From the NCBI RefSeq assembly GCF_000524475.1, contig NZ_BAVQ01000005.1:111736-175735 (forward strand): DNA of 64,000 nucleotides, given 5' to 3'. Below, one piece after another: positions 40,474-48,288 of this stretch. Made by a program: the position numbers and the translations under genes. A model generated the notes under the pieces. The model was not told where the DNA came from. It made no database searches and worked only from the letters and a program-made list of their open reading frames with translations. This DNA comes from Tomitella biformata AHU 1821 (GTDB lineage Bacteria > Actinomycetota > Actinomycetes > Mycobacteriales > Mycobacteriaceae). Positions within the stretch are counted from its first letter, which is position 1; each line of letters begins with the position of its first letter.

Positions 40474-41250
40474 ATGACCACAAGCGAGCTGATTATGGCG
40501 ACGAGTTCCGAAGACGCCACCGCGGTCGACACTCTGCGGGCGCAGCACGCCGAGATCCTCGGCAGGCTCACCGCGATCGCGGACGGTCTCTCGGCCGCCG
40601 CCGGCGCCGCGGGCCAGGAGTTCGACCAGGCCTTCCAGGACGGCATCACCTTTATCGGCGAGACCGTGCTGCCGCACCTGCGGATCGCCGACGAGCTGCT
40701 CTACCCGGCCGCCCGCGCGAGCGCGCCCGCGAAGCTGCTGGTCGAGGCCACCCTCGCTGGCACCGCTGCCATCGCCGAGCAGGGGACCAGGCTTGAGCGC
40801 GCGACGGAGCGCCCCCGCGCGATCGCCGCCGCCGAGTCGGCCCGCGCGCTGGTCCAGGCGCGATTCGCCGCGGAGGACGACTTCCTCCTGCCCGCACTGG
40901 CCGCGAGCCCCGGAGTGGACCTCGCCGCGATCGTTCGGGAGCTGGGCACGCGCACGCCCGTCGCGCAGGCCCCCGCCGCAGCACACAGCCACGGCGCCTG
41001 TGGTTGCGCAGAGTCCGCCAGCGCGGAGGCCCCCGAACTCGACGTGCGCGCGATCCCGCACGCGATCCGCCACGCCACGGTGTTCGGCGCGTTCGACGCG
41101 GTCCCGGCTGGCAGCTCGATGATCCTCATCGCGCACCACGACCCGATCCCGCTGCTGAATCAGCTGGCCGAGCGCTCCGGCGGCCGCCTGGAGGTCGCCT
41201 ACGAGGAGCGCGGCCCCGAGGCGTGGCGGCTGCGCCTGACGCGCGTCTAG
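40474..41250 (+). CDS. Hemerythrin-like plus DUF2249 protein
   Basis: 258 residues. The N-terminal ~160 form a helical HHE/hemerythrin-like domain, but few ligands remain (His25, His68, acidic pairs ADE and AEDD), so iron binding may be reduced. A linker HSHGACGCAES at 171-181 looks metal-binding. Residues ~188-258 are a DUF2249 domain (ELDVRAIPHAIRHATVFGAFDAVPAG, AHHDPIPLLNQL, WRLRLTRV), a small domain often found near denitrification and NO genes. It is divergent from the regulator. A role in NO handling or copper/iron delivery is possible but unproven. Confidence 0.8.
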   Translation: MTTSELIMATSSEDATAVDTLRAQHAEILGRLTAIADGLSAAAGAAGQEFDQAFQDGITFIGETVLPHLRIADELLYPAARASAPAKLLVEATLAGTAAIAEQGTRLERATERPRAIAAAESARALVQARFAAEDDFLLPALAASPGVDLAAIVRELGTRTPVAQAPAAAHSHGACGCAESASAEAPELDVRAIPHAIRHATVFGAFDAVPAGSSMILIAHHDPIPLLNQLAERSGGRLEVAYEERGPEAWRLRLTRV

Positions 41251-41260
41251 GGTTCCCCCA

Positions 41261-41342
41261 TTCACGACTTCGCCCCCGTTTCTTGTGCTGGCCCCCGTTG
41301 CAACGGGGGGAAACGCAAGGAACGGGGGCGAGGCTGTGTGAA
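41261..41342. terminator. Large nested palindrome between convergent genes
   Basis: The outer arms CGCCCCCGTTTCTTG (41271-41285) and CAAGGAACGGGGGCG (41316-41330) match at 14 of 15. Inside lies a perfect 18-base palindrome (41292-41309, CCCCCGTTGCAACGGGGG). TTCAC/GTGAA ends extend the structure to 41261-41342. It lies between the hemerythrin-like gene and fadE27 and can end both, or be a mobile palindromic repeat. Confidence 0.65.
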
Positions 41343-41348
41343 GGGGGT

Positions 41349-42464
41349 CTAGCCGGCCAGGGAGGCGCCGATCTGCAGCAGCTGCGCGCTCGCGGAGCCC
41401 AGCCAGAACTCGTTATGCTTCGCGCCCAGGAAGTAGCGGTGCACCGGGTGATCGCGGTCTAGGCCGACGCCGCCGTGGATGTGCACGGTGGTGTGCGCGA
41501 CGCGGTGGCCGGCGTCCGCGGCCCAGAACTTCGCCACGGCGATCGCCTGCGCGACGTCGCCGGGCGCCTCCGAGCCCTGTCCCAGCCGCCACGCGGCCTG
41601 CAGCTGGGTCAGGCGGGCGCCCTGGACGTCGATGTAGGCGTCGGCGAGGCGCTGTGCGACGGCCTGGAAGCTGCCGATCGGGCGGTCGAACTGCTCGCGT
41701 TCGCGCGCGTACTCGCTGGTCAACTCTAGCGACCGCTCGAGGATGCCGAACTGCTCGGCGCACAGGCCGACGGTGGCGTAGTCGAGCAGCCGGTCCAGCA
41801 CGGCGGCGCCGTCGGCAACAGTGCCCAGCAGGCGGTCCTGGCTCACGGCGACGTCGGCCAGGGTGATGGAGCCCAGGCTGCGGAAGTCGGTGCCGACCTG
41901 GCGCTCGATGGCGAGGTCCGCGGCGTCGACCACGAACACGGCGACGCCGTCGGGCGTGGTGGCGGGGATCAGGACGGCCTGCGCCAGCGGGGCCGCGGGC
42001 ACCGTGGTCTTCGCGCCGTTGAGGATCCAGCGGCCCTCGCGCAGCTCCGCGGTGGTGGCGGGCGTGCGCTGGTCGGGATTGAGGTCCTCGACGATGGCGG
42101 CGGTGAGGACGACCTGGCCGGTGGCGGCTTTGGCGGCCAGCTGCTGCTGGCTCGGCGAGCCGAACTCCGCGAGCGCGCCCGCGGCCATGACGATCGACGG
42201 GAGATACGGGACGGCGGCGAGCGCGCGGCCGAGCTCGGTGAGGACCGCGCTCTGCTCTAGCGGGCCGAAGCCGCCGCCGCCGACGGACTCGGGCAGCGCG
42301 GCGGCGAGGACGCCGGCCTCGGCGAGGGCCGCGTACAGGCGCGCGTCGAAGTGGTCCTCGGACGCGTCGAGCTCGCGCTGGCGGTCGTTGTTGACCAGCT
42401 TGTCGCAAATGCTGCGGGTCAGGCCGGCCAGGTCTGTCTGTGCTTCGGTGCGGGTGAAGTCCAT
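41349..42464 (-). CDS. fadE27: Acyl-CoA dehydrogenase FadE27-like subunit
   Basis: A 371-residue acyl-CoA dehydrogenase-fold protein. FadE26-FadE27 (ChsE4-ChsE5) form an alpha2beta2 enzyme that oxidises the cholesterol side-chain CoA. This subunit starts MDFTRTEAQTDLAGLTRSI and contains EAGVLAAALPESVGGGGFGPLEQSAVLTELGRALA, EQFDRPIGSFQAVAQRLADAYIDVQGAR and VHIHGGVGLDRDHPVHRYF. It lies 33 bases after fadE26, the same order as Rv3504-Rv3505. Confidence 0.9.
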   Translation of the reverse strand: MDFTRTEAQTDLAGLTRSICDKLVNNDRQRELDASEDHFDARLYAALAEAGVLAAALPESVGGGGFGPLEQSAVLTELGRALAAVPYLPSIVMAAGALAEFGSPSQQQLAAKAATGQVVLTAAIVEDLNPDQRTPATTAELREGRWILNGAKTTVPAAPLAQAVLIPATTPDGVAVFVVDAADLAIERQVGTDFRSLGSITLADVAVSQDRLLGTVADGAAVLDRLLDYATVGLCAEQFGILERSLELTSEYAREREQFDRPIGSFQAVAQRLADAYIDVQGARLTQLQAAWRLGQGSEAPGDVAQAIAVAKFWAADAGHRVAHTTVHIHGGVGLDRDHPVHRYFLGAKHNEFWLGSASAQLLQIGASLAG

Positions 42465-42497
42465 TGGGCTACCTAAGTTCTCGAGATAGGGAAGGGG

Positions 42498-43694
42498 TTA
42501 GCGCCGGGAGGCCGGCAGGCCGAGGCGCGTCATGCCGATGATGTCGCGCTGCACCTCGTTGGTGCCGCCGCCAAAGGTGAGGATCAGCGACGAGCGCTGC
42601 ATCCGCTCGACGCGGCCCCGCAGCAGCGAGCCGGCGGAGTCCTGGCGCAGGAAGCCGTTGGCGCCCAGGACCTCAAGCAGCAGGCGGTAGGCCTCGGTGG
42701 CGAACTCGGTGCCGAACACCTTGCAGGCGGAGGCGTCGCCGGCGCTGGGGGAGTGCTCGGTGTCGGCGGCGTCGGCACTCCAGGAGATCTCCCAGTTCAT
42801 GAGCTTGAGGTACTCGACCTTGGCGTGCACGCGGGCCAGGTTCAGCTGGGCCCATTCCTGGTCGATGACGCGTCGGCCGTCGGTCAGGCGGGTATCGCGC
42901 GCCCACTCGGTCACGGCCGCAAGCGCGCCCTGGATGGGGGCGGCCGAGGTCAGCGCCACGCGCTCGTGGTTGAGCTGATTGGTCATCAGCTTCCAGCCGC
43001 CGTTGACCTCGCCGACCACGCTGGACGCGGGGACCCGCACGTCCTGGTAGTAGGTGGCGCTGGTGTCCGGCCCGGCCATGGTGTGCACGGGCGTGGTGGA
43101 GAAGCCCTCCGCGTCGGCGGGGACGATCAGCATGCTGATGCCACGGTGCTTCCGGGCCTCGGGGTCGGTGCGGGCGGCCAGCCAGATGTAGTCGGCATAG
43201 GCGATCAGGGAAGTCCACATCTTCTGGCCGTTGATGATCCAGTCATCGCCGTCGCGCACTGCGGCGGTCCGCAGCGAGGCCAGGTCGGTGCCGGAGCCGG
43301 GCTCGGAGTAGCCGATTGCGAAGTGGATCTCGCCGGCCGCGATCTTGGGCAGGAAGAAGGCCTTCTGCTCCTCGGTGCCGAAGGCCATGATGGTCGGCGC
43401 CACGGAGTTGATCGTCAGGAAGGGCACGGGGGCGCCGGCGATGGCCGCCTCGTCCGTGAAGATCAGCTGGTCGATGCTGGAGCGGTTCTGGCCGCCGAAC
43501 TCCGTCGGCCAGCCCAGCGCGAGCCAGCCATCCCTGCCCATCTGGCGGACCACGTCACGGTAGACGGAGCCCTCTCCATACTCGCCGCTCTGCACGCTGA
43601 GCAGCGCGCGCCGCTCAGGGGTGATCAGGTTGGCGAAGTACTCGCGCAGTTCGGCGCGCAGCGCCTCCTGCTCGGCGGTGTAGGTGATCTGCAT
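42498..43694 (-). CDS. fadE26: Acyl-CoA dehydrogenase FadE26-like subunit
   Basis: A 398-residue acyl-CoA dehydrogenase subunit paired with fadE27 downstream. FAD and substrate motifs: AIGYSEPGSGTDLASLRTAAVRDGDDWIINGQKMWTS, the NHERVAL segment around residue 250 that may hold the catalytic Glu of this heteromeric class, and the C-terminal LEVLGANGFL and LTFGGGTNEVQRDIIG. ATG 43694 follows GGAGG at 43699-43703. A perfect KstR-like operator lies at 43807-43820 upstream. Confidence 0.91.
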   Translation of the reverse strand: MQITYTAEQEALRAELREYFANLITPERRALLSVQSGEYGEGSVYRDVVRQMGRDGWLALGWPTEFGGQNRSSIDQLIFTDEAAIAGAPVPFLTINSVAPTIMAFGTEEQKAFFLPKIAAGEIHFAIGYSEPGSGTDLASLRTAAVRDGDDWIINGQKMWTSLIAYADYIWLAARTDPEARKHRGISMLIVPADAEGFSTTPVHTMAGPDTSATYYQDVRVPASSVVGEVNGGWKLMTNQLNHERVALTSAAPIQGALAAVTEWARDTRLTDGRRVIDQEWAQLNLARVHAKVEYLKLMNWEISWSADAADTEHSPSAGDASACKVFGTEFATEAYRLLLEVLGANGFLRQDSAGSLLRGRVERMQRSSLILTFGGGTNEVQRDIIGMTRLGLPASRR

Positions 43695-43806
43695 CGGTCC
43701 TCCGGAAGGGCTGGGTGCGGGCACTGCCCGGCGAGGGTCGCCGCCCAGGCTGGGGCCGCCCTCGCCGCTGGTGTGTCGCGGCTCACGATGCATCATTGCA
43801 TACCGG

Positions 43807-43820
43807 TGTAACACGTTCTA
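43807..43820. promoter_or_regulatory. Predicted KstR operator between fadE26 and fdxD
   Basis: TGTAACACGTTCTA is a perfect match to TnnAACnnGTTnnA. It sits in the divergent region between fadE26 (start 43694) and fdxD (start 43926) and probably serves both. Confidence 0.85.
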
Positions 43821-43925
43821 GTCTGAACCCCACGGTGTCACGGACGCTTGGGGAATCGCCTCGAGCGGGCCGGCAAGCTGCCCGGGTCTAGCAGGGATTC
43901 GGTAAGGAACTAGAAGGAGTCCGCC

Positions 43926-44114
43926 ATGAAGGTGCAGGTCGATCTCAACCTCTGTGAGGCAAATGCGATATGTGTTGGCCTCGCGCCCAAGGTGTTCGAC
44001 CTTGACGATGACGACGTGCTGCACATCGTGGTCGACGAGGTGCCGGAGGAGCTGCAGAAGCGGGTCCGCATGGCTATTGACCGCTGCCCGAAGGCGGCGC
44101 TCAGCGAAGGTTGA
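43926..44114 (+). CDS. fdxD: [3Fe-4S]-type ferredoxin FdxD
   Basis: A 62-residue ferredoxin with Cys10, Cys16 (CEANAIC) and a third Cys in DRCPKAALS. This CX5C plus CP arrangement is typical of the 3Fe-4S ferredoxins that feed cytochromes P450 in Mycobacteriales. Counterpart of Rv3503c, located between fadE26 and mce4. The electron acceptor may be a steroid-oxidising P450 outside the window. AGAAGGAG precedes the ATG. Confidence 0.9.
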   Translation: MKVQVDLNLCEANAICVGLAPKVFDLDDDDVLHIVVDEVPEELQKRVRMAIDRCPKAALSEG

Positions 44115-44172
44115 GCGGCAGGGCCTGGTCGGCGGCGACGCCAATCATGTCGCCCAGCCCTGAATAACGGCG

Positions 44173-44187
44173 TACGTGATCCACGTA
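44173..44187. promoter_or_regulatory. Short inverted repeat TACGTG-ATC-CACGTA
   Basis: A perfect 6-base inverted repeat with a 3-base spacer, about 60 bases after the fdxD stop. It could be the binding site of a second regulator of mce4. It does not match the KstR or KstR2 consensus. Confidence 0.35.
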
Positions 44188-44302
44188 ACGCTGTAGTAAG
44201 TTCAATCCCCGTCGGGCGATCGTCCAGCTCCTGGGCGCGTCCGGCGGGGTTCTCTGTGCTCCGTGCGATCTGGGCAGGCGGAGACTCGGCGCGGGGCACA
44301 AA

Positions 44303-44316
44303 TGGAACGTGTTGCA
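44303..44316. promoter_or_regulatory. Predicted KstR operator for the yrbE4A-mce4 operon
   Basis: TGGAACGTGTTGCA is a perfect match to TnnAACnnGTTnnA. It is 118 bases before the yrbE4A ATG and is the only such site between fdxD and yrbE4A. Confidence 0.83.
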
Positions 44317-44433
44317 ATTCCCGGCCGCAGCAGTCACTATTGGCGAGGTTCCCGGTGAGTCGGATCACAGCCGGGTACGGTTCGGATGTGCTGTGGCCGC
44401 GTGAGCGGACCTGAGCAGAAGGAGGGAGGTCAG

Positions 44434-45195
44434 ATGAAGAACGTTCTAGAGGTGCCGGTTCGGGGACTCGGCGGATTCTTTGCGATGACGTTGGATGCCT
44501 TCCGCTACACCTTCTCGCGGCCGGTCCAGTGGAAAGAGTTCATCGAGCAGGCCTGGTTTATCGCCAGGGTCTCGATGCTGCCGACCATCCTGGTCGCGGT
44601 GCCGTTCACGGTGCTTGTCAGCTTCACCTTGAATATCCTCCTCCGCGAGATCGGCGCGTCGGACCTGTCCGGCGCGGGTGCCGCATTTGGCACGATCAGC
44701 CAGGTTGGCCCCATGGTCACGGTGCTGGTCGTCGCCGGCGCAGGCGCCACCGCGATCTGCGCGGACCTGGGGGCCAGGACCATTCGCGAGGAGATCGCCG
44801 CGATGGAGGTCCTCGGCATCGACCCCATCAAGCGGCTGGTGATCCCGCGGATGTGGGCCTCCATGCTCGTCGCGATGCTGCTCAACGCGATGGTCTCCAC
44901 CATCGGCATCCTCGGCGGCTTCCTCTTCTCCGTCTACCTGCAGGACGTCAACCCGGGCGCGTTCGTCAACGGCATTCCGCTCCTGACGGGCTTGACCGAT
45001 GTGGTGATGTCCGAGGTTAGGGCTGGCGCCTTCGGCCTCATCGCCGGCCTCGTCGCCTGCTATATGGGGCTCAGCGTCAAGGGTGGGCCCAAGAGCGTGG
45101 GCGACGCGGTTAACCAGACCGTCGTCTATGCGTTCATGGCGCTCTTCGCCGTGAACGTCATCCTGACCGCCGTCGGCGTGAAGATTGCGAGTTAG
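44434..45195 (+). CDS. yrbE4A: Mce permease YrbE4A
   Basis: Integral membrane permease subunit (MlaE family) of the Mce4 cholesterol importer. 253 residues with five or six helices. Family blocks: EVPVRGLGGFFAMTLDAFRYTFSRPVQWKEFIEQAWF, the cytoplasmic coupling segment ICADLGARTIREEIAAMEVLGIDPIKRLVIPRMWA, and GLSVKGGPKSVGDAVNQTVV. The ribosome site GGAGGGAGG precedes ATG 44434. First gene of the operon yrbE4A-yrbE4B-mce4ABCDEF-mas. Counterpart of Rv3501c. Confidence 0.94.
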   Translation: MKNVLEVPVRGLGGFFAMTLDAFRYTFSRPVQWKEFIEQAWFIARVSMLPTILVAVPFTVLVSFTLNILLREIGASDLSGAGAAFGTISQVGPMVTVLVVAGAGATAICADLGARTIREEIAAMEVLGIDPIKRLVIPRMWASMLVAMLLNAMVSTIGILGGFLFSVYLQDVNPGAFVNGIPLLTGLTDVVMSEVRAGAFGLIAGLVACYMGLSVKGGPKSVGDAVNQTVVYAFMALFAVNVILTAVGVKIAS

Positions 45196-45198
45196 GCC

Positions 45199-46047
45199 AT
45201 GACAGTGATCACCGGGCGATTCCCGCGTAGCCGGCGCAGCATGAACCGGCTGTCGGAGTCGGTGGACGATTTCGGCAAGCAAGCCCACTTCTACTGGCGA
45301 GCGATGGCGTTCATCCCGTTCGCGGTCCGCAAGTACAAGAAGGAGACGATCCGGCTGATCGCCGAGATCAGCATGGGCACCGGCGCCCTCGCGCTGATCG
45401 GCGGCACGGTCGTCATTGTCGGCTTCCTGACGCTGATGGCGGGCGGCACCATCGCGGTGCAGGGCTATAGCTCCCTTGGCGATATCGGGGTCGAGGCCTT
45501 GACCGGCTTCTTGGCGGCGTTCATCAACGTCCGCATCGCGGCCCCGGTCATCGCGGGTATTGGCTTGGCCGCCACCATCGGCGCAGGCTCCACAGCCCAG
45601 CTCGGCGCCATGCGGGTCAGCGAGGAGATCGACGCCCTGGAGGCCATGGCGATCTCCTCGGTGCCGTACCTGGTGAGCACACGCGTGGTGGCGGGCATGG
45701 TCGCGATTATCCCGCTGTACTCCCTGGCGGTGCTCGCGTCCTTCGGTGCCAGCCGCTTCGCGACAGTCGTGATCTACGGCCAGTCCGGCGGCGTGTATGA
45801 CCACTACTTCTCGACATTCCTGCAGCCAGTCGACATATTGTGGTCGTTTTTCCAAGCGATAGCCATGGCGGTCGTGGTCATGCTTGTGCACACCTACTAC
45901 GGCTACAACGCGTCCGGCGGGCCCGCTGGGGTGGGAGTCGCGGTCGGCAATGCCGTGCGCACCTCGTTGATCTGCGTTGTCACCGTCACCCTGCTCATCT
46001 CCCTGGCGATCTATGGAACGTCCGGCAACTTCAACTTGTCCGGATAG
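45199..46047 (+). CDS. yrbE4B: Mce permease YrbE4B
   Basis: Second MlaE-family permease subunit, 282 residues, three bases after yrbE4A. Shows FYWRAMAFIPFAVRKYKKETIRLIAEISMGTGALALIGGT at the start, TIGAGSTAQLGAMRVSEEIDALEAMAISSVPYLVSTRVVAGM in the coupling region, and a C-terminal helix GVAVGNAVRTSLICVVTVTLLISLAIYG. It should pair with YrbE4A and the MceG ATPase encoded elsewhere. Counterpart of Rv3500c. Confidence 0.94.
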   Translation: MTVITGRFPRSRRSMNRLSESVDDFGKQAHFYWRAMAFIPFAVRKYKKETIRLIAEISMGTGALALIGGTVVIVGFLTLMAGGTIAVQGYSSLGDIGVEALTGFLAAFINVRIAAPVIAGIGLAATIGAGSTAQLGAMRVSEEIDALEAMAISSVPYLVSTRVVAGMVAIIPLYSLAVLASFGASRFATVVIYGQSGGVYDHYFSTFLQPVDILWSFFQAIAMAVVVMLVHTYYGYNASGGPAGVGVAVGNAVRTSLICVVTVTLLISLAIYGTSGNFNLSG

Positions 46048-46061
46048 GGGGCTGATCACAG

Positions 46062-47240
46062 ATGAGCGAACCACGCAGGATGAAGGTTAACTACAAGCTG
46101 TATGCGCTGGGCATGGTGGTGATCCTCGTCGGCTTGGCGACCGTCGCGCTGACGAGTTTCGCGGGCGGATTCGACTCCACCAAGCGGGTCACCGTGCGCG
46201 CGGATCGAGCCGGCCTGGTGATGGAGCCCAACGGCAAGGTCAAGATGCTCGGCGTCCAGATCGGGACCGTTGCGGGGATCACGCAGGATGCCGACGGCGC
46301 GTCGTTGGAGTTGGACATCGACTCCTCAAAGATGTCGTTGATCCCGGAGAACGTCGATGTCGACATCCGCTCGGCCACCGTTTTCGGGGCCAAGTACGTC
46401 AACTTGGTCGAGCCCGCGAGCCCCTCGGCCGACCATCTGGCCAGCGGCGCGGTGATCGATTCCGAGCACGTGACTGTCGAGTTCAACACGCTGTTCGGCA
46501 ACCTGCAGTCGGTGCTGCAGACAGTCCAGCCGGAGAAGATCAATGCCACGCTCGGCTCCATCTCCACGGCGCTGAACGGGCAGGGCAAGAACCTGGGCGA
46601 AACGCTGCACAAGGCGGACGACTACCTCGCTGAGATGAACCCGACGCTGCCCGCGTTGGAACATGATCTCAAGCAGGCCGCCATTGTCACAGACACGTAC
46701 GCAGACCTGACCCCAGACTTGATGCAGATGCTGGCAAACACCACCGCGGTGGGTGAGACCGTGGTCTCCGAGGCAGAGAACCTGCACCAGAGCCTGCTCG
46801 GCACAACCGGGCTGGCAAACACCGGCGATGCACTGCTGGGCGAGGCGGGCGAGGACTTCGTCACCGCTATGGACTACCTGCAGCCGACTTTCAGCACTGT
46901 CAATGATTACTCTTCGGTGTTGACCTGCTTCATTGTGGGAGTCAGCTTGGTCAAGGATGCCGGCCAGGCAGCATTTGGCGGCGATCAGCCGGGCCTGAGC
47001 CTGTCGTCGACCTTCCTGGCCGGCGCCCCGGCCTATTCATATCCGGAGAACCTGCCAAAGGTGAATGCTAAGAATGCGCCGAGCTGCTACGGCCTGCCCT
47101 GGGTGGACGAGACCAAGAACGCGCCGTATGTGGTTACGGACTCTGGGGTGAACCCGTCGATTGTGGAGCATCAGCAGACGAACCCGCAGTCGCTGTGGGG
47201 CTTCTTGATTGGGCCGCCGCCGCCCGGATGGACGTGGTGA
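46062..47240 (+). CDS. mce4A: Mce4A substrate-binding protein
   Basis: Cell-envelope Mce protein of the cholesterol importer. 392 residues: an N-terminal anchor helix (~12-32, LYALGMVVILVGLATVALTSFAGG), the MCE domain (~37-120, with RAGLVMEPNGKVKMLGVQIGTV and ATVFGAKYVNLVEP), a long helical region, and the conserved tail containing CYGLPWVDETKNAPYV. Ends in PPPPGWTW. First of six consecutive mce genes. Counterpart of Rv3499c. Confidence 0.94.
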   Translation: MSEPRRMKVNYKLYALGMVVILVGLATVALTSFAGGFDSTKRVTVRADRAGLVMEPNGKVKMLGVQIGTVAGITQDADGASLELDIDSSKMSLIPENVDVDIRSATVFGAKYVNLVEPASPSADHLASGAVIDSEHVTVEFNTLFGNLQSVLQTVQPEKINATLGSISTALNGQGKNLGETLHKADDYLAEMNPTLPALEHDLKQAAIVTDTYADLTPDLMQMLANTTAVGETVVSEAENLHQSLLGTTGLANTGDALLGEAGEDFVTAMDYLQPTFSTVNDYSSVLTCFIVGVSLVKDAGQAAFGGDQPGLSLSSTFLAGAPAYSYPENLPKVNAKNAPSCYGLPWVDETKNAPYVVTDSGVNPSIVEHQQTNPQSLWGFLIGPPPPGWTW

Positions 47241-47244
47241 GACG

Positions 47245-48288
47245 ATGAGAAAGAGCTCGCTCAAGGCGACAACGCTCAAACTGGGCATCTTCACGGTCGC
47301 GATGTTGTTGATCTTCTCCGGCCTCGTCGTGGTGTTCAGCCAATATCGGACCGGGTCGACCCAGGACTACCACGCGGTCTTCACTGACGCGTCGGGCCTG
47401 AAGAAGGGTGACAAGGTACGGATCGCGGGCGTCGTGGTCGGCTCGGTGACCGGAATCGCCATCACCGACAACGAGCTCGCCACCGTGGATTTCAATGTCG
47501 ATGACACCTTCCCGCTCCGAGAGAGCACGCACATGGCTGTGCACTTTCAGGACATGGTGGGCAATCGCTTCGTCGAGCTCAGCGAGGGCTCCGGGGACGG
47601 CAAGCAGTTACAGAAGGGCAGCACCATCCCCGTCACGCAGACGGAGCCGGCGCTGGATCTGGATGTGCTGCTTGGCGGCTTCAAGCCCCTTTTCCGGGGG
47701 CTGGACCCAGGCCAGGTCAATAAACTGGCGGCCTCGCTGCTCGATGTGTTCCAGGGGCAGGGCACGACACTGGTGAACCTGCTCAGCAGCACTAGCTCCT
47801 TCTCCAACACCCTGGCAGAGCGGGATCAGCTGATCGGCGAGGTCGTGGACAACCTCAATGCGGTGTTGGGGACGATGGACGCGAATAAGGCGGAATTCTC
47901 CACCATTATCGACAACGTCCAGCAGGTGGTGGGCACGCTCGCACAAAGCCGCGACGCCGTGGTCGGCGGAATCGACCACATCAACGAGGCGACCGGGACA
48001 CTCGCCTCGCTGCTCACCGACGCCCGACCGGATCTGCAAACGGATATCGCAGAGCTGAACAGGCTGATGAGCATCCTCTCGACAGATGAGACCAAAGGGA
48101 AGCTGAACTGGGCGCTGGAGACGATGCCCCCGGCATTCCGTCAACTCGTGCGCGTGGGCGCGTACGGATCGTTCTTCAACTTCTATATTTGCGGGCTGAG
48201 CTTCAAGGTCGATGGGCCGGGCGGTAATCCGCTCATCATCCCGTTCAAGAACCAGACGACGGGAAGGTGTGCTCCGCTCGATGAGTAA
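47245..48288 (+). CDS. mce4B: Mce4B protein
   Basis: 347 residues. Anchor helix LGIFTVAMLLIFSGLVVVF, MCE domain (YHAVFTDASGLKKGDKVRIAGVVVGSVTGIAI, FQDMVGNRFVELS), helical domain, and a CGL-containing C-terminus. ATG 47245 lies four bases after the mce4A stop. Its 3' end overlaps mce4C by eight bases. Counterpart of Rv3498c. Confidence 0.93.
   Translation: MRKSSLKATTLKLGIFTVAMLLIFSGLVVVFSQYRTGSTQDYHAVFTDASGLKKGDKVRIAGVVVGSVTGIAITDNELATVDFNVDDTFPLRESTHMAVHFQDMVGNRFVELSEGSGDGKQLQKGSTIPVTQTEPALDLDVLLGGFKPLFRGLDPGQVNKLAASLLDVFQGQGTTLVNLLSSTSSFSNTLAERDQLIGEVVDNLNAVLGTMDANKAEFSTIIDNVQQVVGTLAQSRDAVVGGIDHINEATGTLASLLTDARPDLQTDIAELNRLMSILSTDETKGKLNWALETMPPAFRQLVRVGAYGSFFNFYICGLSFKVDGPGGNPLIIPFKNQTTGRCAPLDE

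Larger units (their letters stand above)
44115..44433. other. Intergenic region upstream of the mce4 operon
   Basis: About 320 bases. It contains a perfect KstR-like site at 44303-44316, probably the operator of the yrbE4A-mce4 operon, and a perfect TACGTG-ATC-CACGTA inverted repeat at 44173-44187. In M. tuberculosis the short-chain dehydrogenase gene hsd4A lies here; no such gene, nor a convincing remnant of one, is visible. Confidence 0.6.
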
